DNA from: Acinetobacter bouvetii DSM 14964 = CIP 107468
GTDB lineage: Bacteria > Pseudomonadota > Gammaproteobacteria > Pseudomonadales > Moraxellaceae
Assembly (NCBI RefSeq): GCF_000368865.1
Contig: NZ_KB849726.1
Location: 665,166-729,165 of the forward strand
DNA: 64,000 nucleotides
Reading direction: 5' to 3'
Positions 16,756 through 23,698 of the stretch are shown here, piece by piece. Numbering within the stretch: the stretch's first letter is position 1; every line of letters starts with the position of its first letter. The notes below the pieces were generated by a model. The model was not told where the DNA came from and searched no databases. It was given only the letters and a program-made list of their open reading frames with translations. A program made the position numbers and the translations under genes.

Positions 16756-17784
16756 ATGGCCATTTTACTCCCAACATCAACAGCAGGCAGCTTACCGAAA
16801 CCATCTTGGTTGGCAGAACCGGAAAAACTTTGGTCACCTTGGAAACTGGAAGGTGAGCAATTGCTTGAAGCGAAGCAAGATGCTTTGCGTTTATCTTTGC
16901 AAGAACAGCAGCATGCGGGCATCGATATCGTCAGTGACGGTGAACAAACCCGCCAGCATTTCGTAACAACATTCATTGAGCATTTGGATGGTGTTGATTT
17001 CGAAAAGCGTGAAACGGTGCGTATCCGTAACCGTTATGATGCGAGTGTGCCGAGTGTGGTGGGTGCAGTCAGCCGTCAAAAGCCTGTCTTTGTTGAAGAT
17101 GCCAAGTTTTTACGCAGCCAGACTACACAGCCGATTAAATGGGCTTTGCCTGGCCCAATGACCATGATTGATACTTTGTATGACGGTCATTACAAAAGCC
17201 GTGAAAAACTGGCGTGGGAATTTGCCAAAATTCTTAATCAGGAAGCCTTGGAATTAGAAGCCGCCGGTGTAGACATTATCCAGTTTGATGAGCCTGCCTT
17301 TAATGTGTTTTTTGATGAAGTGAATGACTGGGGCGTTGCAACTTTGGAGCGGGCGCTTGAAGGTCTGAAATGTGAAACTGCGGTGCATATCTGCTATGGC
17401 TACGGCATCAAAGCCAATACAGACTGGAAAAAGACCTTAGGTTCAGAATGGCGCCAATACGAAGAAGCCTTCCCTAAACTGCAGCAATCCAAGATTGATA
17501 TCATTTCACTTGAATGTCAAAATTCACGTGTGCCTATGGATTTGATTGAACTGATTCGCGGTAAAAAAGTTATGGTCGGTGCAATTGACGTTGCAACTAA
17601 TCAGATTGAAACTGCGGAAGAAGTGGCCAATACATTGCGCAAAGCGCTTCAGTTTGTCGATGCCGATAAGCTTTATCCTTCGACCAACTGCGGTATGGCG
17701 CCATTGTCACGCGAAGTGGCGAGAGGCAAACTGAATGCCTTGAGTGCGGGCGCAGAAATTATTCGTCAAGAACTGACCGCCTAA
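16756..17784 (+). CDS. mesD: Folate-independent methionine synthase MesD (MetE core)
   Basis: A 342-residue protein equivalent to only the catalytic C-terminal barrel of MetE; the folate-binding N-terminal half of the ~750-residue enzyme is absent. Zinc-site motifs are visible: His and Cys in HICYGYG, Glu and Cys around SLECQNSR, and Cys in NCGMAPL. IIQFDEPAFNVF forms part of the homocysteine site. MesD transfers a methyl group to homocysteine from an unidentified non-folate donor and depends on MesX and oxygen. The gene lies just downstream of mesX, with the flavin reductase and TauE-like genes after it in the same direction. A family assignment as a short MetE-like protein is certain; the MesD subtype follows from the MesX neighbour. 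Confidence 0.9.
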   Translation: MAILLPTSTAGSLPKPSWLAEPEKLWSPWKLEGEQLLEAKQDALRLSLQEQQHAGIDIVSDGEQTRQHFVTTFIEHLDGVDFEKRETVRIRNRYDASVPSVVGAVSRQKPVFVEDAKFLRSQTTQPIKWALPGPMTMIDTLYDGHYKSREKLAWEFAKILNQEALELEAAGVDIIQFDEPAFNVFFDEVNDWGVATLERALEGLKCETAVHICYGYGIKANTDWKKTLGSEWRQYEEAFPKLQQSKIDIISLECQNSRVPMDLIELIRGKKVMVGAIDVATNQIETAEEVANTLRKALQFVDADKLYPSTNCGMAPLSREVARGKLNALSAGAEIIRQELTA

Positions 17785-17860
17785 CTTTATGCTGAGTACG
17801 CATCATCCTTAAAATGCGCAGGGTTATATTGGATTTGATTAAATTTCACAGTAACCCTGA

Positions 17861-17874
17861 CTTCAAACTTGAAG
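17861..17874. promoter_or_regulatory. Inverted repeat upstream of flavin reductase
   Basis: CTTCAA-AC-TTGAAG is a perfect 6-2-6 inverted repeat about 110 bases before the flavin reductase start. An 11-base direct repeat TCAGGTGATAT (17902 and 17936) lies between it and the gene. Either could bind a regulator; neither is assigned. Confidence 0.3.
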
Positions 17875-17981
17875 TTGCCTCATTTTCTACTCGGAACACA
17901 TTCAGGTGATATGCCTGTGTGATGAACTTGCATAATCAGGTGATATCACAAAAAACGACGCTTTAATTTTGGAACAGCATC

Positions 17982-18473
17982 ATGATTCAATCAACAGACT
18001 TTAAAAACGCAATGTCTTTGCTCACCAGCGCAGTCAATGTTGTGACGACAGCAGGAATGTCTGGCCGCTATGGATTCACTGCCTCTGCTGTGTGCAGTGT
18101 TACCGATACGCCGCCGACCTTGCTGGTCTGTATGAATCAAGCATCGAGTTCCCATGCACATTTTATTGAAAATAAAATTCTCACCGTGAATGTTTTGGGT
18201 GCACAGCATGAAGACCTGTCCAAAGCATTTTCATCGAAAATGACGGCTGAAGAGCGCTTTAACCATGCCGCTTGGACTGAATTAGAAACAGGTGCGCCTA
18301 TTTTAAAGGATGCTTTGGTGAGTTTTGACTGTCAGATTGAGCAAATTCAAGCAGTCGGCACACATAGTGTTTTTATGTGCCGTGTGGTCGCAATTCAGCA
18401 AAGTCAACAGGATGAAAGTTTGGTGTATTTCAATCGCGCTTACCATTCGGTAGGTCAAGTGGAAATCGCCTAA
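17982..18473 (+). CDS. Flavin reductase (RutF/HpaC-like, FMN-binding)
   Basis: A 163-residue protein of the flavin reductase-like split-barrel family. It starts FKNAMSLLTSAVNVVTT, has the GFTASAVCSVTDTPPTLLVCMN motif that binds flavin phosphate and ring, and ends with YHSVGQV in place of the usual YH-x-Y/L end. These enzymes reduce FMN or FAD with NAD(P)H and hand the free reduced flavin to a monooxygenase. No two-component monooxygenase gene is adjacent. The nearest oxygen-dependent system is MesX/MesD, so it may supply reductant there. GGA eight bases upstream supports the ATG. About 200 bases separate it from mesD, so it may have its own promoter. Confidence 0.85.
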   Translation: MIQSTDFKNAMSLLTSAVNVVTTAGMSGRYGFTASAVCSVTDTPPTLLVCMNQASSSHAHFIENKILTVNVLGAQHEDLSKAFSSKMTAEERFNHAAWTELETGAPILKDALVSFDCQIEQIQAVGTHSVFMCRVVAIQQSQQDESLVYFNRAYHSVGQVEIA

Positions 18474-18517
18474 ACGCATTTTGTTCAATATCAAATTCTT
18501 TAATAAGTAAGTATGCC

Positions 18518-19330
18518 GTGGAATTAATTATTTTTTTAGCAATAGGGGCATTGGCGGGATTTGCTGCTGGGCTCTTTGGTGTGGGCGGCGGACTGATCAT
18601 CGTGCCGCTTTTGTATGTGGTGTTTACACAGATGGGCTATGGTCCCGAAATTGTGATGCATTTAGCTTTAGGCACTTCGCTCGCAACGATTATCGTGACC
18701 TCGATCAGTTCATTGATGGCACATAATAAAAACGGCGCCGTACTTTGGCCGGTATTCAAAAATTTAACGCCGGGTTTGGCGGTGGGTTCATTTTTAGGAG
18801 CGGGTATTGCAGGATTGCTGTCGAGTGCGAAGCTGCAGCTAATTATCGGCATATTCGCCCTTTGGGTGGCATATGGCATGTTCATGGGTGCCAAAAAAAT
18901 GGTCGAGCAGATTCGAGTCCTGCCTTCAGCAGCGAAGCAAGTCTGTGCCGGTACAGGAATTGGCATTGCATCTGCCATTTTTGGCATCGGCGGCGGCAGT
19001 TTAACGGTGCCTTATCTCAATCATTATGGCGTGCGCATGCAAAAAGCTGTTGGCACATCAGCCGCATGCGGCTTATCCATAGCAATTGCCGGAGCAGCGG
19101 GCTTTATGTTTTTTGGCGCGCAAGAGAAAGTTGAGATCGCAAACAGTATTGGCTATGTTCATATTTATGCGTTCTTAGGGATTAGCAGCATGAGTTTCTT
19201 TACGGCAAAGTTAGGCGCTAAAGCGGCACATGCGCTATCACCGCAAATGCTGAAAAAATGTTTTGCGGGTTTATTAACTGCAGTCGGCTGCTACTTTATC
19301 TTTCAAGGCGTGCTGACGGTGAGCGTATAG
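18518..19330 (+). CDS. TauE/SafE family sulfite/organosulfur permease
   Basis: A 270-residue inner-membrane protein with about eight hydrophobic helices and the duplicated TauE/SafE glycine motif: GLFGVGGGLIIVPLL near residue 18 and AIFGIGGGSLTVPYL near residue 154. The family exports or imports sulfite, sulfoacetate or related anions. The start is GTG; the nearby ATG at 18513 is out of frame. It follows the flavin reductase by 44 bases and is probably co-transcribed. With mesX-mesD it suggests sulfur metabolism, though the family also occurs outside it. The substrate cannot be read from sequence. Confidence 0.85.
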   Translation: MELIIFLAIGALAGFAAGLFGVGGGLIIVPLLYVVFTQMGYGPEIVMHLALGTSLATIIVTSISSLMAHNKNGAVLWPVFKNLTPGLAVGSFLGAGIAGLLSSAKLQLIIGIFALWVAYGMFMGAKKMVEQIRVLPSAAKQVCAGTGIGIASAIFGIGGGSLTVPYLNHYGVRMQKAVGTSAACGLSIAIAGAAGFMFFGAQEKVEIANSIGYVHIYAFLGISSMSFFTAKLGAKAAHALSPQMLKKCFAGLLTAVGCYFIFQGVLTVSV

Positions 19331-19663
19331 AAGCAATAACCCTAAGGGAGAACAGCCTTAGCGCCAAGTTTAGCCGCCTGTAAAAGCAGATTGGCGCTTT
19401 GCGCACAGTAAAGTGGTTCATTTATCATTATTGCCATAAGCTTGAGGCATTGTGCAGGCGTCATTGCGAGAAATCCTGCTTCAGCATACAGCGTGCGAAA
19501 AAATATTCTGATAGAGCGCGCTGTATTTCTAATGCTTCTAAGGCAGGCTTTAGCAACGTTATTAAGCCGTTCTTAGCCATCATGGCCAATTCAATTAAAT
19601 TTTCAGGAACTGCTCATTTTGTGGTCGAAAAATAAGTTGTGATCGGTGTGCTTTACGGCTTTA
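19331..19663. other. Spacer between tauE-like and UPF0756 genes
   Basis: No confident gene. The minus strand holds two short ATGA-coupled ORFs (listed separately) that could be small genes or the decayed remains of one. The plus-strand 78-codon frame over the same DNA has no ribosome site and no family likeness. Confidence 0.5.
19342..19583 (-). other. Two ATGA-coupled 40-codon ORFs, or a frameshifted remnant
   Basis: On the minus strand a 40-residue frame (MMAKNGLITLLKPALEAL start) ends in TGA at 19461. A second 40-residue frame (MTPAQCLKLMAIM start, ending KLGAKAVLP) begins in the overlapping ATGA and stops at 19342. Both have ordinary amphipathic composition. ATGA overlap is typical of coupled genes, but a single base slip in one ~80-residue protein would look the same. 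There is no recognisable family and no clear ribosome site. Confidence 0.25.
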
Positions 19664-20125
19664 TTATTGCCCTGAACCAATCAGTAGAGATAATATTCCG
19701 GCAGCAATCAAAGGGCCGACAGGTACGCCGCGCAATACGGCTACGCCAGCCACTGTGCCAATCAGCAAGCCCGCCACAATATCAGGCTGATTTGACATCA
19801 GCTTCACGCCGCGTCCGCCCAGCCAAGCCACCAATAAGCCAATAGCAATAGCCAGCAGCGACTTCCAGCTGAGAAAGGATTTCAATATGGCGTCACCTGG
19901 GATTTTGCCGCTGGCAATGGGGGTGAGCACGCCAATGGTTAAAATAATGATGCCAATATTTAAGCCATGCTGCTGCAGATAAGGGAAAAATTCATTTAAA
20001 GGGGTGATGCGGAACACGATCAGCACCCCCGCGGCAATGGATACGGCAGAATTATGGCTGAATATCCCGCAGGCCAATAAAATCAATAGAACAATCAGGT
20101 TTAAATCCAGGCTGGACAGGTTCAT
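19664..20125 (-). CDS. UPF0756 (DUF441) membrane protein, YeaL-like
   Basis: A small integral inner-membrane protein with about four or five helices, very like E. coli YeaL. Shared stretches are [39 protein letters not shown] and [12 protein letters not shown]. The function of the family is unknown. I start at [14 protein letters not shown] (153 residues), which matches the family N-terminus. A longer frame reaches upstream, but a TATAAT on the minus strand (20157-20162) falls inside it, so transcription probably begins after that. The ATG at 20146 is a possible alternative seven residues longer. The gene stands alone between plus-strand genes. Confidence 0.85.
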   Translation of the reverse strand: MNLSSLDLNLIVLLILLACGIFSHNSAVSIAAGVLIVFRITPLNEFFPYLQQHGLNIGIIILTIGVLTPIASGKIPGDAILKSFLSWKSLLAIAIGLLVAWLGGRGVKLMSNQPDIVAGLLIGTVAGVAVLRGVPVGPLIAAGILSLLIGSGQ

Positions 20126-20337
20126 CACGCGTACTAAATTTTGCATTATTGATGGGATTATAGCGGATTTCACCGCTTTAAGCCGATGCATTGGCGAGCC
20201 GGGCCAGAAGTTCAGGTGTACGGTGATCAGGCTATGCATGAATCCAAATTATGCTTAATATATTTTCTATTACGCAGATTAAGGGTTCGCCAGCCGTTTC
20301 CAAGCTTATTCACAGCATAGATAAATACGGCCCAAGA

Positions 20338-20366
20338 TTGGGTTTCTGATCACGATACATTAGAAT
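20338..20366 (+). promoter_or_regulatory. Promoter of the rsuA-like gene
   Basis: TTGGGT (20338-20343), a 17-base spacer, TAGAAT (20361-20366). Its position rules out the ATG at 20365 as the translation start. Confidence 0.5.
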
Positions 20367-20394
20367 GAGCTGTGATTTTTTGAGATGTGCTTTT

Positions 20395-21111
20395 ATGTTG
20401 TTGGAAAAAATGCTGCAATCGCAAGGTTTGGGTTCACGGAAATATTGCCAGCAGCTGATTAAGAGCGGCGCAGTTCAAATCCATGGCGAGGTGGTCGATA
20501 ATCTGAAATATAAAGCTGATCTGAAGCAGCTGGAATTTTCGGTATATGGCGAAAGCTTTGAATACCGTGAAAAAATTTATATCGCCTTAAATAAACCGCA
20601 AGGCTATGAATGCTCACATCAGGCCACACACCATTTCAGCGTATTTGAATTGTTTGATGAAGTGCTGATGAACCGTGGCTTGCAGTGTGTAGGCCGATTA
20701 GATCAGGATACAACAGGCCTGCTGCTGCTGACGGATGACGGGCAGTTTTTACAGGCGCTGACGCATCCCAAAAAGCATGTGGCAAAGGTTTATCAGATGC
20801 ATACTGCAGATCCAGTCACAGCAGCGCAAATCGCGCAGCTGGAACAGGGCGTAGAACTGCGTAATGAAGCGGGTGTATTTGCTGCGACAGATGTGCAGAG
20901 CCTGGCTGAGAGGCAGCTGCAAATGACCGTTCATCAAGGTGTTTATCATCAAGTTAAGCGCATGCTGGCGGCGGTAGGCAATAAAGTTGAACAGCTGCAC
21001 CGTGCGCAAGTTGGTCAGCTGAGTTTGAGTCATTTGGACAATTTGCCGCAAGGCGAATGGGTGTATCTGTCCTCAGAACAAATTGTGTTGGCTAAAATCC
21101 GAGAAAACTGA
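20395..21111 (+). CDS. rsuA: RsuA-type 16S rRNA pseudouridine synthase
   Basis: Family enzymes isomerise a uridine in small-subunit rRNA (U516 for RsuA) to pseudouridine. I start at MLLEKMLQSQGLGSRK (238 residues; E. coli RsuA has 231), because a GAGA-type ribosome site lies about nine bases upstream and the predicted promoter overlaps the earlier ATG. Residues 1-60 are an S4 RNA-binding domain (GLGSRKYCQQLIKSG). The catalytic Asp lies in GRLDQDTTGLLLLTDDG. KVYQMH and HQGVYHQVKRMLAAVG are the later RsuA-family motifs. RsuA is preferred over RluE or RluB because of the short length and absence of basic tails. It is monocistronic. Confidence 0.85.
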   Translation: MLLEKMLQSQGLGSRKYCQQLIKSGAVQIHGEVVDNLKYKADLKQLEFSVYGESFEYREKIYIALNKPQGYECSHQATHHFSVFELFDEVLMNRGLQCVGRLDQDTTGLLLLTDDGQFLQALTHPKKHVAKVYQMHTADPVTAAQIAQLEQGVELRNEAGVFAATDVQSLAERQLQMTVHQGVYHQVKRMLAAVGNKVEQLHRAQVGQLSLSHLDNLPQGEWVYLSSEQIVLAKIREN

Positions 21112-21176
21112 TTCAAACATGAAAAGCGCAGCTGCATTTTCAGCTGAGCTGTTCATAGCAGGCGGAAGGAGCCGGT

Positions 21177-21632
21177 TTACTTTAAAAAGCAGTGGTAAGT
21201 TTGAAATTCATCATCTTTCACAAAGCCCATGGATTCATATAACTGATGCGATTGATAATTGCTTTTTTGGGTTTCTAAGGTAATGCGCAGCGCATTTTCA
21301 TGGCGCGCAAATAAAATCGCGGTATCAATCAGCTGTTTGGCGGAGCCTTGGCGGCGGTAAACCGGCCGCACATAAACATCATCTAAAATATAGTAAGTTG
21401 AACAGGCGACAGAAGAAAAGCCAAGGTAAAGAAGGATAAAGCCGGTAAATACATCATCTTTGATATGGATGAAAAACACACTTTGCTGATTGTCGAAGCG
21501 CTGTTTTAAAAATTTATAGGATAAATCCAGATTGGAAGATGCGCCGTAAAATTGACGGTATTCATCAAATAATACGGCTAGCTGGGTCAAATCCTGTTCT
21601 GATGCGCGTCTTACAATCATTGTTGTCTCCAT
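21177..21632 (-). CDS. GNAT family N-acetyltransferase
   Basis: A 151-residue single-domain GNAT protein. It starts IVRRASEQDLTQLAVLFDEY, has strand 4 in YYILDDVYVRP, and has the acetyl-CoA pyrophosphate loop in RRQGSAKQLID (R/Q-x-x-G-x-A). It ends with YESMGFVKD, the usual beta-6 turn. The acceptor substrate is unknown. It lies about 80 bases downstream of the RelB-like gene on the same strand; GNAT proteins can act as toxins beside RHH antitoxins (TacT type). However, this one looks like the ordinary YhbS/diamine-style fold with no TacT feature I can point to, so the pairing may be chance. Confidence 0.85.
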   Translation of the reverse strand: METTMIVRRASEQDLTQLAVLFDEYRQFYGASSNLDLSYKFLKQRFDNQQSVFFIHIKDDVFTGFILLYLGFSSVACSTYYILDDVYVRPVYRRQGSAKQLIDTAILFARHENALRITLETQKSNYQSHQLYESMGFVKDDEFQTYHCFLK

Positions 21633-21713
21633 GCATTTTATTATCTCTTTGCATGAAGCATAACCAAAATTCAGAAGTCGATGATTTTTAAATTGTTTGT
21701 AAATGCGACAGTG

Positions 21714-22061
21714 TTAACTTTTGTCACTTTCACCCAAAATGGCATTCAGCTCTTCAAACAAATCGATATGTTCATCATCCAGCAGCAGGTCAGTTTCTGA
21801 TGCATCTGCCTGTTCAGTATCAATCAGATCGGGCTGTACAGATTTGGCATCCTGCTGCTTCAGTTTTCGCAGCCGAATCAGCTGTTCTAAATTAATGTTC
21901 TGATTTTCGATCGAGAAGGGAATAGACTTTGTCAGTACAACTTGTTTAAAAAAAAGGCGAACCGCTTGGGCAGGAGTAATCCCTAATTGCTTAAATACAG
22001 CAAAAGCTTGTTTTTTCTCTTGGGAGTCCAGACGGATTTGATAAACTTCGGTTTTTCTCAT
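21714..22061 (-). CDS. RelB/DinJ-like antitoxin without adjacent RelE/YafQ toxin
   Basis: A 115-residue protein. Residues 1-50 form a ribbon-helix-helix: a strand in EVYQIRLDSQ, then KQAFAVFKQLGITPAQAVRLFFKQV, as in RelB/DinJ antitoxins, followed by SIPFSIE. The C-terminal half is acidic and probably disordered until it meets a partner, with a final helix DLFEELNAILGE. The length is slightly above the usual 80-100. No RelE, YafQ or HigB-like gene follows; the next downstream gene on the strand is the GNAT protein. It may be a solitary transcriptional regulator, an orphan from a lost module, or the partner of a toxin elsewhere. Confidence 0.8.
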   Translation of the reverse strand: MRKTEVYQIRLDSQEKKQAFAVFKQLGITPAQAVRLFFKQVVLTKSIPFSIENQNINLEQLIRLRKLKQQDAKSVQPDLIDTEQADASETDLLLDDEHIDLFEELNAILGESDKS

Positions 22062-22154
22062 AATTTTAGAAAGCTTTAAATTACTTAACTTTTCGCATTT
22101 ATTCTAATCAAAAATCATCGAATTTCAATAGCTAAACGCAGAAAATCTAAAAAA

Positions 22155-22183
22155 ATGTAATGACATCCATATTACAGTGTAAT
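22155..22183. promoter_or_regulatory. Palindromes upstream of the RelB-like gene
   Basis: ATGT-AATG-ACAT at 22155-22166 and the perfect ATTACA-G-TGTAAT at 22171-22183 lie side by side, 95-130 bases before the antitoxin-like start and right after the stop of the upstream gene. Paired palindromes are typical of RHH autoregulation sites. The distance is larger than usual, so this is tentative. Confidence 0.3.
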
Positions 22184-23149
22184 TTAGAGGGCCAATTCCA
22201 TTTTTGAGCTGAATTGCATTCCTTCGAAAGTGACAGGATCTTTAAATTCAAGATGTTTGGCCAATAACTGCAATGGTGATGTGAAATCATCACCCGCTTT
22301 ATGTGCGATTTTTGGATAAAACGGATCATTTTTGATTGGCAAGCCCAAATGGCTGAGATGGACCCTCAGCTGATGCTGCTTGCCTGTATGCGGTTTTAGC
22401 AGGTATTTGGCCCACAGCTGATTGTGCTCCAGCAGCTGTATTTCTGTTTCACTGTTGGGGGTGCCTTCACATACCTGCATGGTGTAAAACGGCTGCCCCT
22501 TGTCCATATTCAGCCGAACTGTTTGCGGAAATTGAAGACCCGAATCGTAGGGCGCAACCGCATGGTAGGTTTTTTGCACTTGCCGGTCTGCGAACATTTG
22601 CTGGTAAATGCCGCGCGTTTCAGGCCGCTTGGAAAATAAGACCACTCCAGCAGTTTCACGGTCTAGGCGGTGAATTGGGCTAAGCTGCTCATTGCCCATT
22701 TGGTTTTTCAGCCTGACCAGAAGGGTTTCTTGCACATATTGCCCGGTCGGACTGATGGTCAAAAAATGCGGTTTATCAATCACCAGCAAATCATCATTTT
22801 CAAATAAAATGGCATGTTCGAAGGGCACATGAATTTCGCGCTTCAGAAAACGGTAATAAAATACGTGGCTGCCAGCCTGAAATGCGCTGTCTATCCGCAG
22901 CTGTTGCCCTTTGGCATCATAGATCAAGCCATCCATAAAACGCTGCTGCCATTCGGCCGCTTCAATATGCGGGAACTGCAGGCACATGTAAGCGAAAACT
23001 GTCTGAATGGATGACGGGGAAGGCTTTAAGAAAACTTTACTGGCGCTGACGCCATGCAGCATGGGCGGTGTAAAGTCGGCAGGGTGCATAGCAGGCATTG
23101 GATCACTTTGACTGGATGAATTGAAGCCGCCAGATTGTAAAAAATACAC
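22184..23149 (-). CDS. RluA family pseudouridine synthase
   Basis: A 321-residue protein with the RluA-family catalytic motif HRLDRETAGVVLFSK (Asp in RLD), preceded by LLVIDKPHFLTISP and followed by KTYHAV and the C-terminal GKQHQLRVHLSHLGLPI. It isomerises uridine in rRNA or tRNA; the exact site (RluA, TruC or RluC/D type) cannot be set from motifs. There is no clear N-terminal S4 domain, which argues against RluC/RluD. The N-terminal ~30 residues are low in conserved features, so an internal ATG (for example at 23098) could be the real start. It is divergent from tsaE. Confidence 0.85.
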   Translation of the reverse strand: MYFLQSGGFNSSSQSDPMPAMHPADFTPPMLHGVSASKVFLKPSPSSIQTVFAYMCLQFPHIEAAEWQQRFMDGLIYDAKGQQLRIDSAFQAGSHVFYYRFLKREIHVPFEHAILFENDDLLVIDKPHFLTISPTGQYVQETLLVRLKNQMGNEQLSPIHRLDRETAGVVLFSKRPETRGIYQQMFADRQVQKTYHAVAPYDSGLQFPQTVRLNMDKGQPFYTMQVCEGTPNSETEIQLLEHNQLWAKYLLKPHTGKQHQLRVHLSHLGLPIKNDPFYPKIAHKAGDDFTSPLQLLAKHLEFKDPVTFEGMQFSSKMELAL

Positions 23150-23218
23150 AATCTAACGCCAAGAAATAGGCTTTTCAAGCTGTGCGATGCTATCATATTT
23201 GCTCTTTAAGTACATGTC

Positions 23219-23698
23219 GTGAGCAGTATGCAGCACTCATTTAATCTGACTTTAAATAATGAAGAAGATACCAAAAACCTGGCTGAAATTTTGTCAAAGA
23301 ATTTCACAGCGGGTGTCATTTATTTAATTGGCGATTTAGGTGCAGGAAAAACCACGCTCACGCGTTATTGGCTGCAGGCTATGGGCCACAAGGGCGCGGT
23401 AAAAAGCCCAACCTATACCTTGGTAGAGCCGTATAATATTCAAGGCAAAGATATTTTTCATTTCGATTTATACCGCCTCAATGATCCTTATGAGTTGGAA
23501 TTGATGGGCATCCGTGATTATCTGGAAACTGCCGATGCGCTGTTTTTATTTGAATGGCCATCCAAAGGCGGTGAAGAAATACCGCAGGCCGATTTAGTGA
23601 TTAATATTGAAAAATCTGAAGACGATTTAATCCGTATTGCAACATTAAATTCATCTTCTGAGTCTTTACAGCAGGCTTTAGAGAAGCATTTTGTATGA
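23219..23698 (+). CDS. tsaE: tRNA t6A synthesis ATPase TsaE
   Basis: TsaE is the P-loop ATPase of the TsaBDE complex that installs threonylcarbamoyl on A37 of ANN-reading tRNAs. The 159-residue product has Walker A GDLGAGKTTLTR near residue 39, the SPTYTLVEPY strand and the HFDLYRLNDPYELELMGIRDYL region typical of the family. The start may be GTG at 23219 or ATG at 23228; neither has a strong ribosome site. Its stop overlaps the mutL start, so translation is coupled. The tsaE-mutL-miaA-hfq order is well known in gammaproteobacteria. Confidence 0.95.
   Translation: MSSMQHSFNLTLNNEEDTKNLAEILSKNFTAGVIYLIGDLGAGKTTLTRYWLQAMGHKGAVKSPTYTLVEPYNIQGKDIFHFDLYRLNDPYELELMGIRDYLETADALFLFEWPSKGGEEIPQADLVINIEKSEDDLIRIATLNSSSESLQQALEKHFV

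Noticed and set aside
19399-19635. 78-codon plus-strand frame in the spacer before the UPF0756 gene
   Set aside because: No ribosome site, unusual Cys/His/Lys composition, no family; the minus-strand frames over it look more natural.
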